A DNA stretch of 64,000 nt. Origin: CBDFNN01 sp965250215. GTDB taxonomy: Bacteria; Bacteroidota; Rhodothermia; Rhodothermales; DATKEJ01. The DNA is taken from the NCBI GenBank assembly GCA_965250215.1, contig CBDFNN010000004.1, positions 2,108,001 through 2,172,000 on the forward strand, written 5' to 3'. Under the pieces are notes generated by a model. The model was given only the letters and a program-made list of their open reading frames with translations. It was not told the origin of the DNA and did no database searches. Below are positions 9,199 to 18,427 of this stretch, in pieces. Every line of letters begins with the position of its first letter. Within the stretch, counting starts at the first letter, position 1. The translations under genes and the position numbers were made by a program.

Positions 9199-10671
9199 GT
9201 GCGATTATCCAGCTTCTACGTAAAAATATCAAGTGTCTTTTTAGTGATTCTGATTGGCTCGGGTCTGATCATTGGGGCGCTTTGTTTCCGAGGCTTCATC
9301 GACCTTGTTGACGAGGCAGATCAAAAGTTGAATCAAAGTCTCTCGGCCGAATTGGCTCGGGAATTTTCGCCACACCTTGTGGATAAGATCGACAACGAGA
9401 TGATTCAGGAAATCGTCTCACATCTCATGGGAATCAATCGGCGAATCGAGATTTATCTGCTAGGCGGGAATGGGATGATCAAAGCGAAATATCTGCCAGA
9501 CGATCGGAATATTCATCACACAGTGGTTGATACAAAACCTCTTGATGAGTTTATGTCTCAGAGAGACTTCCGATTGATTCGAAACATGGATCCATTACAT
9601 CCAACTCGGACCAAGCCCTTTTCTGTTGCTCCGATCTCGATCATGGGCGAGGAGGGATGCTATCTATATATTATCCTCGGTGGATCTAAGTACGAGACAG
9701 CATTTACGATGCTACAAGGCTCCTATATTGGCCGATCTTTGGCCTTGGGACTGTTATTGTCGTTGTTATTGACGGGACTGGTCGGTTTGATATTGTTCAG
9801 ACAGGTGACCGGCAGGTTTAGAAAAATTACAGCTGGAGTTGCGGCTTTCGAAAGAGGGGAGTTCGACAAGAAAATCGTCGTATCGGGAGATGACGAAATA
9901 GGTGAATTGGCTCATTCAGTTAATCATATGGCTGATACGATCACGGTTCAGGTCGACGAATTAAAGCGCGTTGATCAGTTGCGTCGAGAATTGATAGCTA
10001 ACGTCTCTCATGATCTTCGCAGTCCCCTGGCATCGATCCAAGGTTATCTTGAGACGATTCTTTTGAAAGGGGATTCCCTTGATGAGGAGGATAGAACGGA
10101 ATACATCGCAACGGCACTTCGAAATAGCGAAAAGCTTAATTCTCTTGTTTCAGAACTTTTTGAATTGTCGAAGCTGGACGCCCGTCAAATCGAACCTGAA
10201 ATTGAGAGCTTCTCTTTGGCAGAACTTGTTCAGGATATCGTACTCCAGTTCGCACCCAAGGCGAAGGAAAAAGGAGTTTCTTTAGAACCATCTATTGAAG
10301 GGGGTCTGTATTTGGTTAATGCCGATATATCGTTGGTAGAACGCGCCATTTCAAATTTGGTAGATAACGCTATCAAACACACGCCATCTGGCGGTAAAGT
10401 GCAAGTCAATCCAGACAAGAAGGGACCAGGTGTAGAGATCTCAGTAATCGATACCGGTCAAGGTATACCTGAGGAGGACTTACCATTTATTTTCGATCGA
10501 TTCTACCGAGTAGATAAGTCACGATCCCGATCAAAAGCAGGTGGCGCCGGTCTAGGCCTTGCAATTGCCCAGAAAATTGTTGAGCTGCATGGATCAAAAC
10601 TGGATGTTGAGAGCACCTTAAATCGCGGAACGAAGTTTTCCTTCATTTTGCCGGCGCCAGCGCTGAGATAG
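9199..10671 (+). CDS. Membrane sensor histidine kinase
   Basis: A 490-residue kinase. It has a membrane helix at about residues 8-30, an extracytoplasmic sensor of about 130 residues with no recognised fold, a second helix near residues 175-200 (LALGLLLSLLLTGLVGLILF), a HAMP domain (RFRKITAGVAAFERGEFD), a HisKA dimerisation domain with the phosphorylated His in NVSHDLRSPLASIQGYLET, and an ATPase domain with N box SNLVDNAIKHTPSGG, DTGQGIPEEDLPFIFDRFYR and GGAGLGLAIAQKI. It follows the response regulator and is presumably its partner. The start is GTG (giving MRLSSFYVKIS). The layout is like PhoR/WalK-type kinases, but without a PAS domain. Confidence 0.93.
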   Translation: MRLSSFYVKISSVFLVILIGSGLIIGALCFRGFIDLVDEADQKLNQSLSAELAREFSPHLVDKIDNEMIQEIVSHLMGINRRIEIYLLGGNGMIKAKYLPDDRNIHHTVVDTKPLDEFMSQRDFRLIRNMDPLHPTRTKPFSVAPISIMGEEGCYLYIILGGSKYETAFTMLQGSYIGRSLALGLLLSLLLTGLVGLILFRQVTGRFRKITAGVAAFERGEFDKKIVVSGDDEIGELAHSVNHMADTITVQVDELKRVDQLRRELIANVSHDLRSPLASIQGYLETILLKGDSLDEEDRTEYIATALRNSEKLNSLVSELFELSKLDARQIEPEIESFSLAELVQDIVLQFAPKAKEKGVSLEPSIEGGLYLVNADISLVERAISNLVDNAIKHTPSGGKVQVNPDKKGPGVEISVIDTGQGIPEEDLPFIFDRFYRVDKSRSRSKAGGAGLGLAIAQKIVELHGSKLDVESTLNRGTKFSFILPAPALR

Positions 10672-10691
10672 ACAGGGATCAGGGGGCGGGA

Positions 10692-10786
10692 GGTTTTTGG
10701 TTTGTGGTTTGTAGTTCTTGGTTATGACTTCAGTTTCTCCTGTCTCTCACCCCCAATCTCTCACCACTAACCACCAACCAAAAACC
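10692..10786. repeat. Imperfect inverted repeat between convergent genes
   Basis: Two 24-base arms, 10692-10715 and 10763-10786, are inverted copies of each other with three mismatches. Both arms are GGTTTTTGGTT-type low-complexity sequence, separated by 47 bases. The repeat lies between the 3' ends of the histidine kinase gene (plus) and the acyl-CoA synthetase gene (minus), so it could form a large hairpin acting as a bidirectional terminator or be a copy of a dispersed intergenic repeat. It has no T-run of the classical kind. Confidence 0.6.
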
Positions 10787-10900
10787 ACTAACATTCTCAA
10801 TTGTTAGAAAAGTATAATACCTCTGTGATAGCCTCGTGATATCTGATCGGTAAACTGGTTTCATAACACTCGATCAATAATCGAAACCGAAAATCAGGTT

Positions 10901-12850
10901 CTAAGTAGACAGGGTGGTGGTATAGAAAATGGTATACCGACCGAGTGCAGCTGACAATTCCCTTTGGAATTGAGCATAGTCCACGGAAGTGTGAGTCTTT
11001 ATAGAAATCTCAGCCTTTGTACCATGCTCCGGGTCCGACACTACTTTTACATCGGTCGATACAACACCCTGAAGTTTGCTGATCTCCTCTTCAAATACCG
11101 CCTTGATTTGCTGATGACGCAAGGTCGGGCGGTGCACTTTGCCAACCTGAGTTAGCGGAAGCTCGTCAACTACATATATTGTTTCGGGAATTGACTGTTT
11201 TTCAGGTAAATGCTGTCGCGAATAGATTGTCAATTCGAGGGAGGAAGTCTGATGTCCAGGTAAGAGGGTTACATAGGCAACAGGAACTTCGCCCAGATCA
11301 GAGCTTGGCCGTGCAATTACAATCGCCCTCTCTACATCCTTGTGGTCTTCGAGGAGTTTCTCGACGTTAGAAGGATCGATATTGTGCCCCCCGCGAATTA
11401 TTATGTCTTTGCTTCTTCCCGTTAACCAAAGAAAACCGTCACTATCAAGATATCCTAAATCTCCAGTGTCAAGCCAAACCTCGTCATCAATGCTGGTCTC
11501 AAACCAAACGCCACTATTGTGATCTGAGTCGAGATAACCTGGAAATATGTGTGGACCTTTCAATAAAACTCTGCCGATTTCACCCGGGCCAGCTTCTCTC
11601 AGAAAATTTCCCTCTCGGCTCTGGGCGATAAGTAGGCTCGAGTAGGGGAGTCGAAGACCGACGGAGCCAACTTTACGGCTTCCCTCAGATGGATTAACTG
11701 TAGCTATGCAATTGCTCTCTGTCAATCCATAACCTTCTAGAATTGTGACTCCAGTTTTCGATTCAAAACTTTCTACAAGTTTCTCTGACAGGGGTGCTGC
11801 TCCGCACAAAGCATAACGTAAACTCGACAGATCTGACCTCTCAGGTAATTTCTCAAGAAGGCGACTGTAAATCGTTGGCACTCCTGAGAAAAAGTTGATC
11901 TTGAAGTAGGAAACGACCTTGGCAAAATCGTCGATCATGCCTTCGCCACGAAATCCTTTGGGAGTCCCGAGTACTACGGTATTGCCAAACATCCACGGAA
12001 CGAGCCCGGTCACTGTGAATGCATTACAGTGGAAAAGAGGTAATCCGCAAAGGAAAACAAAACCCGATGTCTCAACCCCGGCAGCGACAGACCCCATCCA
12101 AGAATTGCACACTTCATTGCGGTGGCTGTGCAGTGCGAGCTTTGGCTGTCCTGTTGTCCCGCCAGTATGAAACATCGATGCGATATCGTCTGCCTTAGGC
12201 AAATCTGAAAATGACAAGGCTTTTGGGGATGAGGTCTCCACTAGAGAGTCAAAATCGCCTATGAGGTCAACGTTGTCGGGGATTTTCGGAAGATTTAACT
12301 TCTTTCGTGCCCATTTCAATCCAGTTCTTTTAATACCACCCAAAAAATGCCCAGGATCTACCGTAATAAGCTTGTATTTCCCTTTGAGACCCTCCAAGGC
12401 AGCGATCGTATTTTGATAGATGTCGGTTCCAGGCAAAGGTGCCAGAGTAACAACAAGATCGCTCCTTGATCCTTCTATCAAACGTCTTAGTCCCTCCACT
12501 TCAAGTGTTGGATTAAGTGGAGAAATGACTCCTGCCGTCTCTCCTCCAATCATTAGGAAGAGTGTTTGAGGCAGATTGGGCAAGATTAGGTTCAGGCTAC
12601 TATCACGTTCAATGCCGATAGAGCGGAGATAATTCGCGGTTTGGGTAATTTTGCCTAAAAATTCAGCGTAACTGTAGCTCACGCTTTTTTCGATGTCTTT
12701 GACCGACAAGAAGAATTGTAAGGCGATGGCTGAGGCATTCGAATTGGTGCTTCGAGCTACTAAGTCGTAGGTGTTTTCTGGCAAGCCCCTCTCTGCAAGA
12801 GGGACGCTCTCAATAGCGACGATGTCGGACAGATCTCTAATTCCCTGCAT
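10901..12850 (-). CDS. Acyl-CoA synthetase, AMP-forming
   Basis: A 649-residue member of the adenylate-forming (ANL) family. Motifs in order: the P-loop-like MFHTGGTTGQPK, the GYGLTESN motif (A5), DTGDLGYLDSDGFLWLTGR (A7-A8) with RSKDIIIRGGHNIDPSNVE, and the catalytic Lys region PLTQVGKVHRPTLRH (A10). After A10 there is an extra C-terminal tail of about 70 residues. It activates a carboxylic acid, most likely a fatty acid, to its CoA thioester by way of an acyl-adenylate. The start MQGIRDLSDIVAIESVPLAER has no signal peptide, so it is cytoplasmic. The gene is transcribed alone, opposite to the MFS transporter. The chain length of the substrate cannot be read from the sequence. Confidence 0.9.
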   Translation of the reverse strand: MQGIRDLSDIVAIESVPLAERGLPENTYDLVARSTNSNASAIALQFFLSVKDIEKSVSYSYAEFLGKITQTANYLRSIGIERDSSLNLILPNLPQTLFLMIGGETAGVISPLNPTLEVEGLRRLIEGSRSDLVVTLAPLPGTDIYQNTIAALEGLKGKYKLITVDPGHFLGGIKRTGLKWARKKLNLPKIPDNVDLIGDFDSLVETSSPKALSFSDLPKADDIASMFHTGGTTGQPKLALHSHRNEVCNSWMGSVAAGVETSGFVFLCGLPLFHCNAFTVTGLVPWMFGNTVVLGTPKGFRGEGMIDDFAKVVSYFKINFFSGVPTIYSRLLEKLPERSDLSSLRYALCGAAPLSEKLVESFESKTGVTILEGYGLTESNCIATVNPSEGSRKVGSVGLRLPYSSLLIAQSREGNFLREAGPGEIGRVLLKGPHIFPGYLDSDHNSGVWFETSIDDEVWLDTGDLGYLDSDGFLWLTGRSKDIIIRGGHNIDPSNVEKLLEDHKDVERAIVIARPSSDLGEVPVAYVTLLPGHQTSSLELTIYSRQHLPEKQSIPETIYVVDELPLTQVGKVHRPTLRHQQIKAVFEEEISKLQGVVSTDVKVVSDPEHGTKAEISIKTHTSVDYAQFQRELSAALGRYTIFYTTTLST

Positions 12851-13178
12851 AAGCCGTTTGATGCACCAAAAGGGCTGGAGTCAAATACAATTGATCGTCA
12901 GTATAATACATTCCATTCATTCTTAATTCTTTTCGAAGCCATCTATTAAACTCACTCTGAATTGTACTGTCGGCTTTGGTTTAATAGATTAAGCGTGCAT
13001 CGAGATATTGAGAATCTACAATCAGGCCTAGAACACCCCTAATTCGACAGCGAATATTCGACCGGGCAAAACGGTTCACGTCAAATGCGATGCATGCGGC
13101 TTAAGATGACAAGAAGCTGCAATAAGCTTACAAACACGGATAATCAGCATCTGAAAGAGATGCTCAAAACACCATCAG
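12851..13178. other. Divergent intergenic region
   Basis: About 330 bases between the acyl-CoA synthetase gene (minus) and the MFS gene (plus). It should carry both promoters. I find no open frame with coding character, no RNA gene and no strong hairpin. Confidence 0.4.
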
Positions 13179-14402
13179 ATGGAAAATAAGATCAATCAAC
13201 AGAGGCTGTTTCTTGGTAGCTGCTTTGCTCTCATTACAACGGCTCTTTCATTCAGTATTCGAGCTGGCATTCTGCCACAGCTAGGAGAAGAACTTAGTTT
13301 GAGCGGCGAACAACTGGGATTTATCAATCAGATGTGGTTCCTTGGATTCCCGATCTCGATGGTGATTGGTGGTCTTATATACCACAAGGTTGGTGGCTCG
13401 ATCATTATGAAGTTTGCCTTCTTGGCACACGCTATCGGTATTTTATTGACTATCTACGCTGGAAGCTATTCGGTTCTATTGATATCGACATTGCTCATCG
13501 GATTAGGCAACGGCTGTACAGAGGCGGCCTGTAATCCAATGATCGCCGATGCTTACAGCGGCAACGAGATGTCGAAGAAGATGAATCATTTTCACATGTG
13601 GTTCCCGGGCGGAATCGTAATAGGAAGTTTGATCTCACTTGGTATGACTACGATAGGATTGCCGTGGCAAGCTCAAATTTGGGTCATTTTGATTCCAACC
13701 CTCATTTATGCCTATATGTTTTGGGGTCAACTATGGCCAAGTGCGAAGGTACCAGAAGGGGGAACGATTAGCGGCAATTTGAAGGCCATGATTTCTCCAC
13801 TTTTCATATTCATTATCGCCTGTATGGCACTTACTGCTATAACAGAATTCGGTCCTACTCAGTGGGTCGAGTTGATTCTTAGCAGTAGTGGAGCGCAACC
13901 ACTTCTTGTTCTTGCATTGATCACTGGAACAATGGCGGTAGCAAGATTCTTTGGTGGTGAAGTTGTTCAAAAGTTCGACACTACAGGAGTTCTTTGGGGA
14001 TCAGCAATACTAGCTACTTTGGGAATCTTCCTGCTTACGACTCTGACTGGAGGATTGGTTTATGTCGCAGCTTTTGTGTTTGCTCTTGGAATCGCCTATT
14101 TCTGGCCCAACATGCTTGGATTCGTGGCCGAGCATATTCCGGCGAGTGGCGCTCTAGGTCTTTCCTTGGTTGGCGCCATGGGAATGTTCTCTTCCTCAAT
14201 CTTTCAGCCAATCATTGGTCGATGGATTGATTCGAACAGAGCAGAGGGAACTGCGCAAGGTCTGGCAGAAGGCGCTCTGGAATTATTTACCGGACAGGAG
14301 ACTTTGAGTACGATGATTCTTTTCCCCGGTATTCTGATAGTTGCTTTTGGTGTCCTCTACTTCTGGGTTAAGAGAAGGTCGTCGACTCCAGCTATTGCCT
14401 AG
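13179..14402 (+). CDS. MFS transporter
   Basis: A 407-residue integral membrane protein with about twelve hydrophobic segments and the major-facilitator layout. It opens with FLGSCFALITTALSFSIRAG, and the loop between helices 2 and 3 reads GGLIYHKVGGSIIMKFAF, a degenerate form of the MFS motif A. Helix 4/5 has GLGNGCTEAACNPMIADAYS, which recalls the FHS (fucose/sugar) branch of the superfamily, but the substrate is not clear. The ATG start is preceded by AGATGCTCAAAACACCATCAG without a strong ribosome site. The gene ends in a strong terminator and is not in an operon. Confidence 0.87.
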   Translation: MENKINQQRLFLGSCFALITTALSFSIRAGILPQLGEELSLSGEQLGFINQMWFLGFPISMVIGGLIYHKVGGSIIMKFAFLAHAIGILLTIYAGSYSVLLISTLLIGLGNGCTEAACNPMIADAYSGNEMSKKMNHFHMWFPGGIVIGSLISLGMTTIGLPWQAQIWVILIPTLIYAYMFWGQLWPSAKVPEGGTISGNLKAMISPLFIFIIACMALTAITEFGPTQWVELILSSSGAQPLLVLALITGTMAVARFFGGEVVQKFDTTGVLWGSAILATLGIFLLTTLTGGLVYVAAFVFALGIAYFWPNMLGFVAEHIPASGALGLSLVGAMGMFSSSIFQPIIGRWIDSNRAEGTAQGLAEGALELFTGQETLSTMILFPGILIVAFGVLYFWVKRRSSTPAIA

Positions 14403-14440
14403 AAGACAAGACAGAAAGGCCAGATAAGCTAGATTGGCAT

Positions 14441-14476
14441 AAAAAAAGCCCCGCGAAAACTCGCGGGGCTTTTTTG
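14441..14476. terminator. Strong rho-independent terminator, bidirectional
   Basis: A perfect 9-bp GC-rich stem (GCCCCGCGA at 14448-14456 and TCGCGGGGC at 14461-14469) with an AAAC loop, flanked by an A-run on the left and a T-run on the right. It therefore works on both strands: for the MFS gene on plus and for the CDGSH gene on minus, which end on either side of it. Confidence 0.93.
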
Positions 14477-14547
14477 TTGTGGCTGTCCCAAAGCCTGTTA
14501 GCCAAAAAGACCATGCCTTGTCTGACTAAGGACTAACAATCTAGTAC

Positions 14548-15183
14548 TTAGATGCTAGTGAATCCAATTTCTTTGTGCCGGCCATCGCAAAAAGGTTTGT
14601 TTTCTGAGGCTCCACAGCGACAGAGGGCCGCTTTGGTCCCTGAGAAAAGCATATCGCCGCTGGCACCAAAGACTTCAAAATTCCCAGTTAATAGAAGAGG
14701 GCCATTGTCGGCTTGCTTGATATCTAGATCTCCGACCGCAACAAGCTCTTCAATTTTGCTTGTATCAATAACCGGTTTTCCCGGATCCTTGAATCCCGCT
14801 TCCTTATGTGCATTGTCGCAATAAGGTTTGTTTTTGGATTTGCCACATCGGCAGAGGCTAAGTCGGGTTTGGCAGGTGTCGGCACCGTCAACATTAATAT
14901 CACCCCTCACAAAAAGTGGTCCATTAGGGCGGATTGTAACTTTATTCTCACCGGGCGCTTCCATTTTTGATGCATCTTCAATCTGATATTGTAGCGCACC
15001 CGACGGACATCTTTTTATTGTCTTGATCAATTTTTCAGCTTCTCCCTCATCAGGCTGAATCCATGGTTTTTTATCCAGATTAAATACATCTGGTGAACCC
15101 ATCAAACAGCGGCCAGCATGGATGCAGGTTTTTAGGTCAAAACTGACGGCAATTGATTCCCCTTTATAGTTTCTTCTACTCAT
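14548..15183 (-). CDS. Iron-sulfur protein with ferredoxin-like and two CDGSH domains
   Basis: A 211-residue protein with three metal-binding parts. Residues 10-60 form a divergent mono-cluster 4Fe-4S domain (Fer4_19 type): HAGRCLMGSPDVFNLDKKPW followed by IKRCPSGALQY. Two CDGSH-type 2Fe-2S motifs follow: CRCGKSKNKPYCDNAH (about residue 110) and CRCGASENKPFCDGRH (about residue 187). In each, the pattern CxCx2Sx3PxCD with a distal His is complete. Proteins with this build are soluble, redox-active and pH-sensitive electron carriers of unknown partner. The gene stands alone, convergent with the MFS gene. Confidence 0.88.
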   Translation of the reverse strand: MSRRNYKGESIAVSFDLKTCIHAGRCLMGSPDVFNLDKKPWIQPDEGEAEKLIKTIKRCPSGALQYQIEDASKMEAPGENKVTIRPNGPLFVRGDINVDGADTCQTRLSLCRCGKSKNKPYCDNAHKEAGFKDPGKPVIDTSKIEELVAVGDLDIKQADNGPLLLTGNFEVFGASGDMLFSGTKAALCRCGASENKPFCDGRHKEIGFTSI

Positions 15184-15556
15184 CTTTCTAGCTCATCTGG
15201 CTTATCTAGCACGCCTATTACTTATGGCTCTCTTAGCCGATCTGGCTTATTTGGCGAGGCTAGTTTTGATTGATTTAGGTCTGGCTCATTCTACTCAATT
15301 TCCAGCACTGATTCCAGAAGAAATTGATGTACATTCTTCCTTGACACCGCCTTGAACTAGGCAGAAGAGCCAGATTTGCTTGAAGCTCCAGAAAAGCCAG
15401 TTTAATTCATCTTTCTTTCGGACAGATTGTTTGGCTAAGGAGGCAGATTTATCTAGTTTTGGCGGAAGTTCGTTGGCAGAAGCATACGGTAGCACCCACG
15501 TTCATAACCCAAAGGCGTGACACAGACGGATTTGTGCGGGTGATACGTTTTAGTAC
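15184..15556. other. Intergenic region with TCTGGCT-type repeats, upstream of nuoJ
   Basis: About 370 bases between the divergent CDGSH and nuoJ genes. The left half contains several imperfect copies of a CTGGCTTAT/CTAGC motif (near 15187-15210, 15240-15263 and 15279-15290). The open frame at 15295-15495 on the minus strand shows no recognisable protein and I take it as chance. The promoter of the nuoJKLM run should be here. Confidence 0.5.
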
Positions 15557-16066
15557 ATGTTAGAAACAATACTTTTCTTTTTATTTGGAGGCCTGGCAAT
15601 TGTAGCGGGAATTGGGATGTTGTCGTCCCAGAATCCTATCAATTCAGCACTTTGGCTCATTCTCAATTTCTTTTGCATCGCAAGTCTCTACTTGATGCTG
15701 AATGCGCAGTTTATCGGCATAATTCAAATTCTAGTCTACGCTGGCGCGATCATGGTCTTAGTGCTCTTTGTGATCATGTTATTGAATCTGGGGACTTTTC
15801 CTCAGAAGGATGAGATAAACTGGAAGAAAATTGCTGGCTTTCTGGCCAGCGTTGGAGTACTAGCTTTCATATTGGCGATCGTTGCCCAGAGTTTTGACCT
15901 AGGTATCGGCGAAGAGTTAGCAGCAAATTCCGTTGAACTTGGAGACCCGAAAACTCTTGGAAAAGAACTGTTTACCCGATATGCTCTCATGGTAGAGGTG
16001 ATCGGAATACTACTTTTGGCTGCTACTGTCGGTGCGGTATTGCTTGCAAAGAAGAGGTTGGTCTAA
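15557..16066 (+). CDS. nuoJ: NADH-quinone oxidoreductase subunit J
   Basis: A 169-residue membrane protein with five hydrophobic helices. The conserved segments of NuoJ (ND6) are visible: FLFGGLAIVAGIGMLSSQNP, INSALWLILNFFCIASLYLM, and the helix with the pi-bulge, QFIGIIQILVYAGAIMVLVL (the IQILVYAGAIMVLFLFVIML region is the hallmark). It belongs to the membrane arm of respiratory complex I, linking the quinone site to the antiporter-like subunits. nuoK follows three bases after its stop. nuoA to nuoI are not in this window and must lie elsewhere. Confidence 0.96.
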   Translation: MLETILFFLFGGLAIVAGIGMLSSQNPINSALWLILNFFCIASLYLMLNAQFIGIIQILVYAGAIMVLVLFVIMLLNLGTFPQKDEINWKKIAGFLASVGVLAFILAIVAQSFDLGIGEELAANSVELGDPKTLGKELFTRYALMVEVIGILLLAATVGAVLLAKKRLV

Positions 16067-16069
16067 GCG

Positions 16070-16375
16070 ATGGAAATTACCCTGAATTGGTATTTGTCCC
16101 TGAGCGCAATTCTTTTCACGATTGGTGTTATGGGTGTTTTGCTTAGGCGAAATGTCATAATCGTTTTTATGTCGATCGAATTGATGCTCAATTCTGTGAA
16201 TTTGACTCTCGTGGCCTTTAGCCAATATTTGGGAGATCCGGGAGGCCAAATACTGGTCTTTTTTGTGATCGCCGTGGCAGCTGCTGAAGCCGCCGTTGGT
16301 CTAGCGATTGTTATAGCACTATTTAGGCACCTCGAGACGGTCAATATTAATGATATCAATCTTCTCAAATGGTAA
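16070..16375 (+). CDS. nuoK: NADH-quinone oxidoreductase subunit K
   Basis: A 101-residue protein with three membrane helices. It shows the NuoK (ND4L) pattern GVLLRRNVIIVFMSIELMLN followed by SVNLTLVAFSQYLGD and the last helix VIAVAAAEAAVGLAIVIALF. The Glu residues in SIELMLN and in AAAEAAVG are the proton-channel glutamates of helices 2 and 3. The length is that of the usual family. It sits between nuoJ and nuoL in the standard order. Confidence 0.96.
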   Translation: MEITLNWYLSLSAILFTIGVMGVLLRRNVIIVFMSIELMLNSVNLTLVAFSQYLGDPGGQILVFFVIAVAAAEAAVGLAIVIALFRHLETVNINDINLLKW

Positions 16376-16419
16376 GCCTCTTCCTTTTGACTGACGACTG
16401 ATATCTGACGACCTCCTTT

Positions 16420-18414
16420 ATGGACTTTAAAGTACTTCTCATACTTCTTCTCCCACTAGCAGGGGCTACGATCAATGGTTTGGTCGGACTTTTTGCTCCT
16501 GGCTACAGGAAAAATGAGAGCCTCATTGGTTGGCTTGCCACGGCTTGCGTGGCGATACCCTTTGTTCTTACCGCTACACTCTTCTTTGGTGCACATGGGA
16601 CTGAGGTAGTAACCTTTTACCAGTGGGCTGCTGTCGGAGATTTCAGCATTGACGTTGCTTTTAGATTGGATCAACTGTCCCTCTTGATGACGATGATCGT
16701 CACCGGGGTTGGAGCCTTGATTCATGTATATTCGATTGGCTATATGCATGGAGACGATGGATTCTGGCGTTTCTTTGCCTATCTCAATCTCTTTATATTC
16801 ATGATGCTCAATCTCGTATTGAGTGACAATCTCGTCGGCCTTTTTCTAGGATGGGAGGGAGTTGGTCTCTGCTCTTATCTACTGATCGGGTTCTGGTACA
16901 CCGACCTGAATAACAGCTCGGCCGCTATGAAGGCCTTTATCGTCAACAGAATTGGCGATTTTGCATTCTTGATAGCCATGTTCATCATCGTCAAGGAAGT
17001 TGGAGCGCTTGATTTCGATTCCGTCATGGCCGGTGCATCGAACATGTCTGCCTCGACCGTTTCTTGGGTTGTTGGGCTAATGTTCATAGGAGCTACTGGA
17101 AAGAGCGCTCAGATCCCTCTTTATACTTGGCTTCCAGATGCCATGGCAGGACCGACACCCGTGTCGGCATTGATCCACGCGGCTACAATGGTTACAAGTG
17201 GCTTGTACCTTCTGGCTCGAATGTCGCCAGTGGTACTTGAGGCGCCTGTTGTTATGATGATCATTGCCTTGGTTGGTGGTTTTACAGCAATCTTTGCTGC
17301 CACAATTGCCATTGCCCAAAACGATATCAAAAAAGTACTTGCTTACTCTACTGTTTCCCAACTTGGCTACATGTTTTTAGCTACCGGTTGCGGTGCCTTT
17401 TTTGTGGCGATTTTCCATGTCATGACACACGCTTTTTTCAAAGCCTGTCTCTTTCTCGGATCTGGAAGTGTGATTCACGCGATGCATCATGTGGAGCATG
17501 AGCTCGAGCACAATGGTCACGAAGAGCATTTCGATCCTCAAGATATGAGGACGATGGGTGGCTTGAAGAAATATATGCCCTCGACCTACTGGACTTTCCT
17601 CATCGCGACCTTTGCTATTTCAGGATTTCCACTTCTCGCTGGATTTTTCTCGAAAGACGAGATCCTATTTAAAGTATTTCAAGAAGGATACGGTGGCAGC
17701 AATGTAGGCTATATGCTGTGGGGATTTGGCATAGTCACGGCCTTGTTGACAGCTTTTTATATGACTCGCGCTTTGATATTGACCTTCCATGGTGAAGAAA
17801 GATGGCCAGATGCCGATAAGATTCATCCTCATGAGTCACCATGGACCATGACCTTACCTTTGTGGGTTCTTGGTGGATTGTCGATCGGTGCTGGATGGCT
17901 CGGTGTGCCGCACCTATTCGAAAAATACTTTGGCATGAGCTCCTGGATTCACCACTTCTTGGGTGGGTCTTTTGGAGGTCCCGTTGCTGAGCGAATGGAT
18001 GTTGCAGAGATCTCAGCCGGATTGGAGACTATTTTGATTGCGATTGGAGCGTCTGTAGGAATTATTGGAATCGCCTTTGCTTGGATAAAGTATTCAAAGC
18101 AAGGAGTTGAATTCGATGAATCGGTTAAGAGTCGTTTTGGAGGACTTTACAGGCTTTGGGAAAACAAATACTACGTTGATGAGATCTATCAAAAAATATT
18201 CGTGGGACCTCTTGTCAACTTTTCAGAGAAGGGCCTTGCCGTTTTTGATTCCTCTGTGATCGATGGAGCGGTCAATGGTGTCGGAAATTTGGCGACGAAC
18301 ATCGGAGATTTATTCAGGAAGAGTCAAACCGGAGTAGTTCAGAACTATGCACTTGCGATCGCCACGGGTGTGGTCATGGTGCTTGGTGTTCTCTTTTTCT
18401 TCGTAACGCAGTAG
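16420..18414 (+). CDS. nuoL: NADH-quinone oxidoreductase subunit L
   Basis: A 664-residue antiporter-like subunit at the far end of the complex I membrane arm. Key features: the helix-5 Glu in FLGWEGVGLCSYLLIGFWY, the helix-7 Lys in KSAQIPLYTWLPDAMAGPTP, VSALIHAATMVTSGLYLLAR, and the long lateral helix and final helix near residues 540-660 (FGGLYRLWENKYYVDEIYQK then a last hydrophobic helix), which separate NuoL from NuoM and NuoN. A His-rich cytoplasm-facing loop (HAMHHVEHELEHNGHEEHF) lies near residue 355. The 44-base gap after nuoK has no other gene. Confidence 0.96.
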   Translation: MDFKVLLILLLPLAGATINGLVGLFAPGYRKNESLIGWLATACVAIPFVLTATLFFGAHGTEVVTFYQWAAVGDFSIDVAFRLDQLSLLMTMIVTGVGALIHVYSIGYMHGDDGFWRFFAYLNLFIFMMLNLVLSDNLVGLFLGWEGVGLCSYLLIGFWYTDLNNSSAAMKAFIVNRIGDFAFLIAMFIIVKEVGALDFDSVMAGASNMSASTVSWVVGLMFIGATGKSAQIPLYTWLPDAMAGPTPVSALIHAATMVTSGLYLLARMSPVVLEAPVVMMIIALVGGFTAIFAATIAIAQNDIKKVLAYSTVSQLGYMFLATGCGAFFVAIFHVMTHAFFKACLFLGSGSVIHAMHHVEHELEHNGHEEHFDPQDMRTMGGLKKYMPSTYWTFLIATFAISGFPLLAGFFSKDEILFKVFQEGYGGSNVGYMLWGFGIVTALLTAFYMTRALILTFHGEERWPDADKIHPHESPWTMTLPLWVLGGLSIGAGWLGVPHLFEKYFGMSSWIHHFLGGSFGGPVAERMDVAEISAGLETILIAIGASVGIIGIAFAWIKYSKQGVEFDESVKSRFGGLYRLWENKYYVDEIYQKIFVGPLVNFSEKGLAVFDSSVIDGAVNGVGNLATNIGDLFRKSQTGVVQNYALAIATGVVMVLGVLFFFVTQ

Positions 18415-18427
18415 GCGAACATAGTAC

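Noticed and set aside
15295..15495. 66-codon open frame on the minus strand before nuoJ
   Set aside because: No recognisable domain, odd composition, lies within a repeat-rich gap; best seen as chance.
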